Source of the DNA: Maylandia zebra
Taxonomy: Eukaryota; Chordata; Actinopteri; Cichliformes; Cichlidae
Assembly (NCBI RefSeq): GCF_041146795.1
Contig: NC_135187.1
Location: forward strand, 5,033,556-5,097,555
Direction of reading: 5' to 3'
DNA: 64,000 nt
Shown here in pieces: positions 50,901 through 62,800 of the stretch. Made by a program: the position numbers and the translations under genes. Position 1 is the first letter of the stretch. Each line of letters starts with the position of its first letter. Under the pieces are notes generated by a model. That model was given only the letters and a program-made list of their open reading frames with translations. It made no database searches and had not been told where the DNA came from.

Positions 50901-52772
50901 CTGTGTATGGTTGTGTGTGTGTGACAAATAAAATTTGAATTTGAATTTGATATGCCTTTTTGTGAATGTGTGCACTTTAAAGTGCCATGTAAAACTCCAC
51001 AGTGGAAATGAAAGGCATATACACCTACTTACAATGCATTCTCAGTGCAAGGAGTGGTGAGCACAGCAGCCCCACCCACCTTCTGTTGATAAGGGTCAGC
51101 CAATGAAAAAAAGTTGGCATCTTTTTTCAGATAAGTATAACAGTCATTTTGAACTACGACTAATTCAAACCGGTTAGAAGTTAGCAAAATTCTTCAGCTT
51201 TACGTTCTGAGAAGTACCATCCATATACAAGTATTTATTTGTTTGTTTCTTACCTGAAGGCCCCCATGGGTCATTGTCTGCTTTGGATGCATCTCCAAAT
51301 GGATCAGAATTACTGGTAGGTGAAGAAGCACCTGCCGTGGTCCCCCAGGGATCTGACCCGGTGGCTGGTGGAGAAGTGGCTGGGGCTCCCCATGCAGCTG
51401 TGCTACTCTGAGGCGAGCTCACTAGAGGGGCATCGAAGGGATCTGTGGCATCTATCTTTGGTGGACTGGATGGTGCTGTGAATGGGTCTTCTTTAGGTGG
51501 TGTTGTTGGTGCAGCAAAGGGATCTTCCTTGGTCGGTTTAGATGTTGTGGAGAAGGGATCCTCTTGAGGTGGAGATGTTGGGGCAGCGAAGGAGTCATCT
51601 TTTGCATGTAAAGATGGTGTAGAGAACGGATCCTCTTTGGGTGGTGTTGTTGGTGCAGCAAAGGGATCTTGAACAGGTTTGGTTGGCACTGAGAAAGGAT
51701 CTTCTTTAGGTGGTGTTGTGGGAGCAGTGAAAGGGTCCTCTTTCCCTGATGACGGTTCTGCAAATGGGTCCTCTTTAGGGGGTGTTAATGCTTTTGCACT
51801 GAAGGGATCATCTTTTGGAGAGCTAAATGGATCGTCTTTAGGTGCATTAAATGGATCATCTTTAGGTGCATTAAATGGATCGTCTTTAGGTGCATTAAAT
51901 GGATCGTCTTTAGGTGCATTGAATGGATCGTCTTTAGGTGCATTGAATGGATCGTCTTTAGGTGCATTGAATGGATCGTCTTTAGGTGCATTGAATGGAT
52001 CGTCTTTTGGGGTAATGAAAGGATCTTCTTTAGGGGCACTAAAAGGATCATCTTTTGGGGCGATAAATGGGTCATCTTTTGGAGCTTTGAAAGGATCATC
52101 CTTTGGAACATTAAACGGATCATTGTTAGAAGAGCTGAAAGGGTCTGGTTCATCTTTCTGAGCAGCAAATGGATCCTCCGTGTCTTTGGGGGCACTGAAA
52201 GGGTCTGAACTGTCCTTTGGGGTGTTGAAAGGTGTTGATGCACTAAAGGGATCTTCCCCATTTTTCGGTGCCGCAAAAGGATCTTCCCCATTTTTCGGAG
52301 CCGCAAAGGGATCTTCCCCATTTTTTGATGCCACAAAAGGATCATCATTAGTTTGATCTGCTGCAAATGGATCTTTATCAGGACTTGTTGGAGCCCCCCA
52401 GGGACCACTGCTAGCTGCTGTTTCAGTTGTGTCAGGTCTTGAGGGGGTGCCCCATGGATCTACGGCCTCTTTAGGTTCTTTGGGGGCTCCCCATGGGTCC
52501 GTTTTTACTTCCTCTTCTTTCTCTCCTCCCCAAGCATCAGTTTTAACATCAGAACCTTTATTAGCATCCTCCCATTTTAGCTCCTCTTCACTCATCTTGG
52601 CCTAGCATATCGTTGCAAAATGGTTAATACAAATAATTCATATGCCATAATAATTTCATATACCAAAATGCTATATGCTGTGGCTAACCTCCATTTAATG
52701 GCACAATACAGACGATAGTTGTTCTTAATCAGCACATACAGTAATTAAAAATATATAGCTAGGTTAGACTCT

Positions 52773-52864
<92 letters not shown>

Positions 52865-55800
52865 TAGTTGCTGGATAGACTGCAGGTTCTTGGACTGAGG
52901 CAGCCCTAAAAACCAATGGAGATCAAACTGCAACACATCATAGGAATCTGCAATGGGCTTCTCAATATATAACTTCTGCCTATTGAGATTTTTTTGTTTA
53001 CTTTAATAAAACAGAAGGCCTTCAAATGTAAACACATTGGCTAAATGTTTGGAGTGTTTCCTCGTTAGCCTACCATTTATCGGCAATGGCTTTTTATCTG
53101 AAATAGAGCCTCTTGGCAGCATCATATTGGCGTAATGTTCGATCTTTCTACACCTGTGCACTGTACTTACCCGTCTCTCTGTTTCTTTCTTCTCAGCTTC
53201 CTGTTTAAGCCGCTCTTCTTTGCGGGCGGCGAAGGAAGCTGTCAAGTCAGCTACAGAGGGTATGTTGTCCAAGGATGGAAGCCCTGAGGCCCCAGGTACA
53301 TAACAGGGCTTATAGTTTGGATCCTTGACGTTGTCCGTAGATGATGCTGGTTAGAAAGTAAGCAAAAGAATATAAATGATCAGTGAAGAAAACCTGTTGG
53401 AACAACAGTATATAGCAGTGATATAAAAAAAAAGGCTTACCAGCTGCACTTTTTGATGTCTTTTCTCTGGTTTTGACAGCAAACTCTCTCTCTTCCTTTA
53501 GTTTCTCATCGTCCTCCATAAGAACAAGAACAACCTTGGCCTTGTCTCTCACATTTACACCCTAGCACAAATATGGCTACAATAAGCGTTCACTTGGCTC
53601 TGACCATTTCAGAAAAATTATTTAAGCCTGAAATACTTGTGCTTGAAGAAAACCCCAATGCTTTTTGCTAAACAAGATCAGAACTATTCAAGATCTAATT
53701 TAAAACAAACTATAGCACATGATTAAAAAAAACAAAAAAAACAAACAAGTTTATTCATGCTGTAGAGAAATTAAATGTGTTTGTTACTCTGAAAAGGTTT
53801 TCAGTTAGGAGTATCTTAAGGTGATTGAGGCAGCAAACCTAGACTACACTTTCATTCTTGCTGTAAACCTGGTCTGAAGGTTAATGACATAAATATTATA
53901 GTACCAGTAACTGTCTTAATGCATAGCATGAAATCCTTTAATGGAACCTAAAAGACTACATCCATTTGACATAATCAGGAAGTGTGTATCACCTGATCTT
54001 TGCCATCCTTTTCTACAAAGCGGTACTCTGTGAGAGCTTTGACAATGTAGATGTTGTCTTTCATCTTCAGAAGCACGCGATCATCACCGGTCTTCAGCAG
54101 GTACTCCAGGAGTGTCAGGGACTAGGATAAAAAACACATGACAACACAAACTCATTTATATACAATAAAAATGCAGTTTCCTATCACTACAATGCTTCTT
54201 GTTTTATCTGCATTAGGGAATAAATAGGACAAGTAAAAAGGAACAAAAAATATTGGTGCAATGGATGAAAGATAAGAAAAACAACTGAAAAGACATAATT
54301 TCTCTGGAACTGATGAGCCAACACTGAGTCATGTGGCTGACTGGCAAAGCTGAAATGGAAGCAGTGATACGGCTGATGTTCAGAAAGTAATAACTGCCAC
54401 TTAATAGACTAAACTGTGCTTTTAAAGAGAAACTAAATATATTTTTGCTGTAAGGTTTTTTGTTTTTTTTTTAAACACTAAATATTAAAAAACTTTACAA
54501 AGTTAAATGTTTATTTTTAAAACCTTGCATATTCCTATATAGATACTGTACATGCTACTTAGATGAAGAATGCCTTCTATCTTCTCTGTTGGTCCCATCA
54601 GGGGGTCGTGACAGCAGATCAACTGCCTCCATCTCACCCTATTCTCCGCATCCTCTTGTGTCACACCAACCCTCACACCAAGCTGATAGAGGGTTCCCTA
54701 TGTGCTAGCTTACTGTTATGCTGTTCTACTGAATTCAACTTACACAGTCTGTTTTATTAGATTATTTTTGCTTTTCATTTGATAATGGCTGCACAGGAAA
54801 CAAGTAGAAACAGTGTTATGAAACTTAAGGGTAAGAGGCTTGGGGAATAGTTGAGGAGTTTAACCAATGCAACAATCCTTTTATTGTTAATCACAAAAAT
54901 AAAACAAAAGCTGTGGTATATGAGGTTTTACATGCTGCCCTCACTCTTATTCAAACAATCAACACTGCGATGGATTAAAACTCAAACTAGTTCTTTTGTG
55001 TTAATTTTATTGATTTATTGTTTCCTGTGACAGATGACTTCAGTCAGTCATTCATGTAGTTTGGAGCAAACTGCAACACACAATCTGTACAGCCATGTTT
55101 TGAACAGGCACAATCACACAGACATATTCAGTGACTGTATCGTGTAGCTGTATCAACATAACATGATTTTGCATGTGGTGCATTAAAGGGACATCTGGAA
55201 ACTGTAGCTGCAAAAAAAAATAAAAAAATAACCCTCACTTCAGATGGGCACCGCATTGTAGAGATGAGTAACAGAAGACAGAAACTGACTATATCTGAAG
55301 ATGAATGTTTCCCATCTTTTTTGTGAATAAATGGACAATTCCACACTTAACATCTCATCCCCGAAGAATCCAATATATGTCTGAAACCAGCATCTATCCT
55401 CTAAAGCAAACCCTTCTTTGTTCCAGTGTTACTCCTTCACCGTCGCTCACCTTGTGGATATGTCTCCAGTTCTTGTCGTCTTTCAGCCGTTTCCAGAGCA
55501 TTGTCATGATCTCATTACAGGCCACAACGTTGTACGTTAGGTCGGAAATGTCGGCCATCTGAGAGCTGGATGGGCCCCATGGGTCATTGGATGTCGCCTC
55601 TCTCACCTGCAACAGAAGTAAAGAGAGTAGAAAGATGCCAAAACAGCTTCAGGAAAGTTGAAAGTTTGAGATGCTAACTTATAAAATGTTAACATCAGGG
55701 TTTTGGAGGACTGGCAGCAGCAGGGCATCTCATTACATGAGCCATGCTACCAAAGATGTTTAGTAATCAGTTCTCAAGGACATTATTGATCATGTTTGAG

Positions 55801-56275
55801 ATCAGCATCCAAAAAAGGAGTTCATCTCTATATTTTCTTTGACTCTAAGAAATTCAGGTTCAGGGCTTAAAATTGATGGTTTCTGCTTTGTTTTAATTAG
55901 TAGGGTTTTTACTTGAGTAACCCTTTAGTCACTCTAACCTCTTAAAGTATAAGCAATTGTTACCACACCAGACGACTTGAATTTAAAGCTACTAGTGTTC
56001 AAACACATGCCAGAAATGTATTATTTGTTGTGCATACAATGATGCACAGACTACATAATAAATATTTACCTTTATTGTCCTCCTAAATTTAACCTACATA
56101 ATTTTTAAAATATTATTTGCATTACTGGATGAGGTAATATTGAATTGAAAGGCTGAAAACATTATGGTTTTGAGGTCATACACAATTTAAATCTAGCTTC
56201 TCCTACCTTGACCTCGGCCTCAGAGTAGTTCTGGACCAGGTTCTTCAGCTGTCGACGGAGCATAGAAGACGTCAT
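48000..56275 (-). CDS. Epsin-like endocytic adaptor with expanded DPF repeats
   Basis: Nine coding exons, 56275-56207, 55606-55451, 54121-53993, 53561-53441, 53346-53171, 52601-51254, 49701-49555, 49178-49026 and 48493-48000, give 930 aa; human epsins are about 580-640 aa. The ENTH domain (about 1-145) keeps the PI(4,5)P2-binding Arg7, Arg8, Lys11, Arg25, Asn30 and Arg63 and the motif VREATSNDPWG. It diverges later (YLLKTGDDRVLLKMKDNIYI). Residues 218-715 hold about 33 DPF and 5 DPW motifs, binders of the AP-2 alpha ear. LVDLD (about 730-745) is a clathrin box with the epsin context SFLG..ASLVDLD. Two NPF motifs for EH domains are in the last exon, including the C-terminal NNPFLF. Canonical ubiquitin-interacting motifs are missing. 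The family call is firm; which epsin paralogue (EPN1, 2, 3 or a fish-specific one) is not clear, so no symbol is given. Confidence 0.85.
49900..50952 (+). mobile_element. 5'-truncated L2/Rex1-like LINE in an epsin-like intron
   Basis: An open frame from about 49900 to the stop at 50635-50637 encodes the reverse-transcriptase palm with KFADDTAVVGL (catalytic ADD) and the thumb and C-terminal region (ISKTKELIVDF, FRYLDVHITQDLSWSCHINT, RSFFPQAIQGLNQV). About 300 bp of 3' UTR ends in ACAAATAAA and (TTTGAA)n. The frame is unbroken, so insertion is comparatively recent, though the 5' part is absent. It sits antisense to the host gene between exons 49701 and 51254. Subfamily is by resemblance. Confidence 0.75.
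51841..52008 (-). repeat. 24-bp coding minisatellite (7 DDPFNAPK units) in the epsin-like gene
   Basis: Seven exact-length 24-bp units lie in frame, each encoding DDPFNAPK. The only differences are Phe TTC/TTT and Asp GAC/GAT, all synonymous. Flanking sequence carries more divergent DPF units of the same 8-residue period (DDPFKAPK, DDPFIAPK, DDPFSAPK). Confidence 0.95.
52772..52864. repeat. (CTA)n trinucleotide microsatellite
   Basis: About 31 CTA units in the intron immediately 5' of the large DPF exon of the epsin-like gene. Confidence 0.95.
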
Positions 56276-57298
56276 GATGTCCGGAGGAGAGGTGGGAAAT
56301 CAAACCACCGCGATCTGATTTAGAGAAAACATGAGAACAAAGCAAAAGAAAACACAAAGAGTTCTAAAAATGTAACATTTTTGAAATTTTTGGGGATTTC
56401 TACATCGATTACCAAGGAAATTTACCCTAACTTTTATCTGAAGCTACATCCACATATACATTTTTTTGCTAATTGTGCATCATTTTTGTAGTTGACGGTT
56501 GGTCGATAATGGAGATGAAGCAGAGGTTTATTGTTTTGTGAAAATGCTATCTTTATTTTAGTCAGATTGCTTGGTTCAACATAACTGGTGTTCTGATTGC
56601 TAAGACCCAGTAAAATGTTATGTTGGACCAGGAACTACCCAGCTGTTGGCCTATTCAGATCAGTTTTTCATCAGACAGCAAATTGGAAGAAGATAAACCC
56701 CATCTTTCAGCTTGTTGCACAATCAGTGAAGCAGCACAAGACTTTGACTTATAATAATGACTGAAAATCTTGTAGATCCACATGTCTAGGAGCATGTGTG
56801 TGATAAAAACACTCACAAGATTTGGTGTAATTTGAAGTGCAGCGTCTCTGATGGGCTCACTTTATGAGCCGCAGAGAGTGAGCACTTGGACGGAGACTCA
56901 GGTGGAGTTTTTTTTCTATAGTTTCAAACAGCAACACTTTGTTTCTGTAATCACAATCAAACCTTTACAATTAAAAAGCCCATGAGTTGTTTATCAAGCT
57001 ATTTCTTCAGTAGCCCTTAACATGAAAAGGAGATCCTCCCATCAAACACCTGTTTGTTTTATACACCGACAGCTGTATAATCTATACAAATAAACTGAGT
57101 GAGTTTGTCAGTTTTAAATTTGACCGTCCTGCTTCTGTCTTTATAGCAGAGATACCTGCAGCATTACAGGGTGAGTCAAAAGGGAAGTCACAATAGCTCT
57201 ATGACATTTATTTTCTAAAGCTCAAGTTATTTTATACTTTCCTGTTTTATATCATTCATAAAAACAGACAATATACTAATAAATGATGCCATTTTATA

Positions 57299-57300
<2 letters not shown>

Positions 57301-57346
<46 letters not shown>
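57301..57346. repeat. (ATT)n microsatellite
   Basis: About 15 ATT units, abutting the LINE remnant that follows at about 57440. They may have arisen next to it. Confidence 0.95.
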
Positions 57347-57347
<1 letters not shown>

Positions 57348-57439
57348 AATCCAGGCCAGGCCTACACTGCTTTTTGAAAACTTCACTCCGACTTGAACAA
57401 AATTCCATCATGGATATAAATTTGAGTGACCTCTAAGTT

Positions 57440-57990
57440 ACATATGGGCAACGTATGTTGAACGTGAAATGTGAAACAAATGCAAACAAACAGCAGGGTG
57501 CAAGATGCTAGCAGGCAGGGGACACATGGAACGCCATAACCAAGTAGCTGGCAAAGTATACAGGAACATCTGTGCCGAGTATGGCCTGAAAGTTCCAAGG
57601 TCAAAATGGGAGACGCCCCCTAGGATGGTCGAGAATGACTGAGCTAAGATCCTGTGGGACTTCCAGATACAGAAAGACAAACTAGAGATAACTAACCAAC
57701 CAGACATAGTAGTGGTGGAGAAGCAGAGGAAGAGGCCGTAACAATAGTGAATGACAGCAAAATCAAGAAGAAGGAACACAAGAAGCTGGAGAAGTACCAA
57801 GGGCTCAGAGAAGAGCTCGAGAAGTTGTCAAGGGTAAAGGTAACAGTGGTCCCAGCGGTGATCTGAGCACTTAGTGTAGTGACCCCCAAGCTAGGCGAGT
57901 GGCTCCAACAGACCTCTGTCCAGAGGAGCGCAGTCCTAGGAACAGCAAAGATACTGCGCAGGACCCTCAAAATCCTAGGCCTGTGGTAGA
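57440..57990 (+). mobile_element. LINE C-terminal remnant (R4/Dong-like or related)
   Basis: Broken + strand frames read KVYRNICAEYGLKVPRSKWE, then TNQPDIVVVEKQRKR, then KKEHKKLEKYQGLREELEKL, then AVLGTAKILRRTLKILGLW. The PDIVVVEK stretch fits the PD-(D/E)xK pattern of a restriction-like endonuclease, found C-terminally in R2/R4-type LINEs. Stops and small indels make it a fossil. Clade assignment is tentative. Confidence 0.5.
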
Positions 57991-59429
57991 GGACTCGAGC
58001 TTGAATAATAGACCACCTGCAGGGCCGAGACGGGAATTAGCCACTGTTTCCCTAATGCTTCGCTGAGGCATGTTAATGCCAAGTTTTGCCTTGTCATTCA
58101 GTGACAATCATTTTTTATTTGTTGTTATTTCTACAACATGCATCTGCACAAACTTTTTTAATTAATTATTTAGAAAATTCTGTTAAAGTGGATGCTCAAT
58201 TAGCTCGTAGGCTAAGCAAGTCAAGATATGCTGCAAGGCTAGATGCAGCAGCCCATGGTTGACTCCAACCTGAGGTTATTTGCTGTGTGTCCATGTAATC
58301 TTCACTGTGCTATTAAATGAATTCAAAAAAGCCCCCAAACTAAAAAAAAACAACAACTAAAAAGCAGTCTGTTAACGCTTTTGTCAGATGATAGGAATCA
58401 TTATAGTTGCTAGTGCAGAGGCAAAACTCTTACATAAAAATCTAAATGTCATGCATGGTGTAGATGCCACAAATGGAGAAAAACACTGTGAAAGACACAG
58501 TCAAAGAACTGCTCTTTCATTCAGCTATGAATACTGGTTTCCCTTTGAGCCCGAAAACCCCCCCCAAAACCCTTCAGTCTGCAGCTGCATATAAAGTTAT
58601 GTTTTTTTTTGTACTTCACTCTGGACCAATACAACTCTGACCTACTGGCCTGCTTTTTAATCTACAACTCAATTGATTTTGACGATGGCAATGCCACATA
58701 TAACAGTAATCAATACACAAATCATATGCAATGCAACTATATGTTCTCGCGCATGAACAACACAGTGACATACCTTCAGTAAAATCGTCCTCTGTTGTAA
58801 AAGTCTAACTTTCGGTTGTATTTGTGCAGCTCCTGGCTCAGTTAGCATTCATCCTGCTGATCCCCTCTTCCTCCTGCCTGCATTGGTTTGTCTGAGGATG
58901 TCAGAAACCAGATCCTAACGCTGCAATGAGAAACCAGTCAACATATAAAAGAGCTGACCAGTGGGAGGTACACATAACTGACTGCAAAGCGTAAACTAAC
59001 CTAATGTAGGTGACAGCTTTGTCACTGCGACAAACATATATCCCCACCTACGTTAGCTCAGAATCTAGCTGAGCTACAAGCTAGTTAGCTACCAGGGCAT
59101 GTTAGATAAATTTTAAGAAAAGAAAAGATAAAATTGCATGTTTAGCGCAACTGGATACTTAGTCTTAGGATACGCAGTCGTGGTGTTTGTAACAAGAGTC
59201 AGGGTAGGTGTTTTCAGGACCTCGGAGAGCGACTGAAGACGGTCAGCAGGCGTCAATATGGCTAACAGCCAAGCGGTGTTGTCAAGGCAGCGAGCTCCAT
59301 CATAAATATCCGATTTTAGTGTTCAAATGGTGGGATATATTCCACGAAACGTCCCCTGCTTTTAGTTCAAAACTACAACTGACGTTTTGCATATCAAACA
59401 TGCATATTTACAGTAAAAATAAAGCACTA

Positions 59430-59893
59430 ACCATGAGCAGATATTCAGGAATCTTCGAGGAGACGACACGACCGGACGGTTTCCGCTTCCGCAGTTTTCA
59501 GCACCTGCCAGGCCACGCCCCCTCTCAAAATTAGTGTTATTTATGTCTTTATATATTTATTTATTCATTGATTGATTTAAATTCCCAATATAAACAATCT
59601 AGTTCTCTTTTGTGCCAAAAAATAATTTTCTTTTTGTTTAAAATTTAAAATATCATTCAGTTTTATGGTAGTAAAGTATAATTTTTTTTCTGTTGCCTAC
59701 GGTTACGGTCTAAGCTTTAAATGACGTCGTGTGTCAGTTAGGTCCCCCTGAACCATACACACATACACACATGCATACACACACACACACACACACACAC
59801 GCATACACACATACACACACATGCCCCCGTTTGAAAAGAGCTGAATAAATGAGTCACTACCACAACTCCCACATCAATAACAGTTGGACCAAG
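59430..59893. promoter_or_regulatory. Divergent promoter between the epsin-like gene and necap
   Basis: CpG-rich DNA at 59450-59520 includes paired ETS-type cores (TTCCGCTTCCG at 59481) and a GC box (CCACGCCCC) on the epsin side. On the NECAP side CCAAGATGGCGGCC is a YY1 consensus overlapping the start codon. The putative first epsin exon and the NECAP ATG are about 0.4 kb apart. A mixed (AC)n tract (59757-59820) lies between them. Confidence 0.5.
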
Positions 59894-62800
59894 ATGGCGG
59901 CCGAGGGAGAGTACGAGTCGATCCTGTGCGTTAAACCCGATGTCAACGTTTACCGTATCCCGCCGCGAGCTTCAAACCGAGCGTACAGGTAAAGACACAC
60001 CAGTGTCTCGCTGATGTTGCTGTGAAATGCAGTTTAAATGCGTTTGTTGGGCGGGTTTGGGTGTTGTACTTTAACTGCTCGATAGTCAGCGCATGCTTTA
60101 CAAATCACGGAGGGACAGTGCTGGCTTTATGCTCTGATGTCGGAAGCAGCTGATGAGATGAAAGTCCATCTCCAGGTGTTGTGAAGATGAAGAGAGGCTG
60201 AAATGTTGGTTGTTTGGTGTGCGGGGATTCGCTGAGCTGTCAGAGATGTGACCGGGGGTATTTGTCATCATGCTGGCTCGATACGGGCGGCTTGCCAGGA
60301 TAGTCCCACTCTCCTCTGTGACAGCTGGGATGTCTTCTCCACAAACTGTTCAGGCTCTTCAGTCTGAAATCTTCTGTTTGCTTTTAATTGATCCTTTCAG
60401 ATAAAATCTTCAAATCCATCCCGCTCTGCTGCACGGCTGTATTAACTTCCTGGAGCCGGGAAAAGATGTGCTGAAGCACTCCTTTCTCCCTGCACCTGTT
60501 CCCTGAAACCCACCAGATGAAATTATTAGCTGATATTCATGGGATCCTGCTTTTTTTTTAAAATATGTGAACATTTGCTAATTCCATAGTTTTCTATGTT
60601 AGTCACCTTAACAGCTTTTGTTTTTTTCAATCTAAGTTAATGGTTTTTTATTTAGGAATGAAGAAAATTGTTGGCTGCAGCCATGATACCTTCACGTACA
60701 ACCATGTTATGGAGTTCTCTGTCCCAGTCACAGAAGCAATTAAATCAAAGAGTTCAAACACTTTTTTTTCCCTAATAATTGCATATAGCTCTTTTAAGCT
60801 AGAATAATCCCCAAATTGTATCTCTACAAATTAGTATTTACTATTATCATTACTTATCTAACAGTTAATTAGTTCATACTTCTAAGAAACATGCCATTAA
60901 TAAAAAATCTTTTTAAATAAGTCTAATTTTTATAGTGTAATGTCTAAACAAGAGTTGCCGTAAGGCGCTTAATACTGTAAGGTAAAAAACCTTACCTAAC
61001 CTAAAATTGAAAATAAGGGAGCCATCTGAGAGTAAAGTGCTCTGTTGGGGTGCAGTAAACAGTGGTCATTAAGATCAGATGGTGATTATTCAAGACCTCG
61101 TATGTGAAGAGAAGGATTTTTAATTTGATTCTGGATTTAACAGGGAGCCAGTGAAGTGAAGCCAGAATGGGAGAAATATACTCTCTCTTTCAAGTCCCTG
61201 TTAGTACTCTGGGTACAGTGTTTTGGATCAACTGAAGGCTTTTTAGGGAGTATTTAGGACATCCTGATAATAATGAATTACAGTAGTCAAGTGATAAATG
61301 CATGAACTAGTTTTTCAGCATCACTCTGAGACAGGGTATTTCTAATTTTAGCGATATTGCCAAATGCAAGAAAGCAGTCCTACATATTTGTCTGTCATGC
61401 ATGCTGATGGAGATATCTTGGTCAAAAATGACTACAAAATTCCTGAAGTGTTACTGAAGGCCAAGCCGAGTAATGTGGAATAACATGACTCTAAGAGGAC
61501 CTTGTTAGTGCACCCCTCTACTGCAGGTGTAGAAGAATATCCGACCATAAATTTAGTAATAAATTACACTAATTAAAAATAATTTGAATTGATCACGCAA
61601 CACAAAAATATAACCCAAAACAAAATCTCTGTTTAAAAAAAGGTGACGTGTAAGTGTCAGCTTTTACCATCCTTTTTGTTTGTGAGCCAGAGCTCCAATG
61701 TGTAAAATAAATGCATATTTTCAGTGTAATCAAAGTAATTTGCTTTGTGATTCTGGAACGTCTAAAAGGGCTCTGGAGATAAACCAGGAGGCTCAAGATT
61801 TCTTTTAAAGGGGTACGAATGGAGGAAAAATGGGCCCATTTTTACCCATTTCTCTGTAAAATGCTCTTACACTTTCAATAGTATTTTAAATTAAACTGCT
61901 AAAAAGTAAAATTACTTTTCATGACATAACCACATTAAAGCAATAACCTTGGATTTTTGCTTTTACAATTAAATAAATAATCCCACTTTAATATGTGCAG
62001 CCTCCACTAATGGTTTGTGGCTCCTGAGGCAGCACATATTAAAACTGCAATAATGAAAGTAAATGAACACCTAAATCAAGAAATATCAGAGAGAGAAAAT
62101 AAAGATTCTCCTCATTTAAAATACACAAATCCTTTTAATACCACCTTCAAACATTTGTTAGATGTTAGAAATATAAATTTTCAACCAAATATCACTGAAT
62201 CTCTCAGGATTTTATTGTTCAAAATAAGCAATAAAAAGAAGTCACTTTGGACTACATATTAGTGTCAGTGAAACAAGTGAAACCTCATTGGACTTTTGTC
62301 AGCACTCATGAGGCCACATTATGACCTGAAAATAAATAACTGTTTAAGCAGCCCTGGATTCTAATCATTTAATCTAAAGGTTATTAAATTCTCTAAGAAT
62401 TAAAAATACATTACAAGAAGCATCACTTCTCTTTCCATTGTCTGTTTTGTAGCTTTATTTGGTGATATGCAAATAGGTAAATGTCTATGCACTCTAGTAT
62501 GCCTCAAGCCCTGTAATCCACTATGCCAATCACACCTCAAAAGCCAGGTTTGGGTTATTCTTTAAGCAGAAATGTACTGTATTAGTAGCCTGAGTTGGAG
62601 CATTTTCCTGATTTCTTTGTCTTGTTTGGAAGCCATTTACAATGTTTTTTTTTTTGTTTTTTTTTTCCTTTAGAGACAAAGCAATTAACAGAGAGAATAA
62701 CTAACATTTAATTGAAATGTAACCAGACTAACTGATAGTTGCAGCTCTGAAAATGCTAAACTATGTCAAATAATTTCTGCAGGGCAGCTGATTGGAAGCT

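Larger units (their letters stand above)
56317..58920 (-). other. 5' noncoding exons and introns of the epsin-like gene
   Basis: An acceptor (ctaaatcag) precedes 56317, so 56317-56276 is 5' UTR on the coding exon. A second noncoding exon is well bounded at 58920-58774 by tctcattgcag and GAAG/GTATGT. A first exon at about 59500-59435, ending CTCATG/GTTAGT, would complete the 5' UTR; that part is the least certain. Confidence 0.45.

Noticed and set aside
51679-52161. 160-codon + strand frame of GSSLGALN repeats
   Set aside because: It is the antisense shadow of the 24-bp DPF array in the epsin-like exon. The - strand frame has splice phases and known motifs; this one has neither.
52551-52601. 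EEELKWEDANKGS as a working ubiquitin-interacting motif
   Set aside because: Only the acidic start, Ala and Ser match; the hydrophobic positions of the motif are replaced by charged or polar residues. Kept as a possible relic only.
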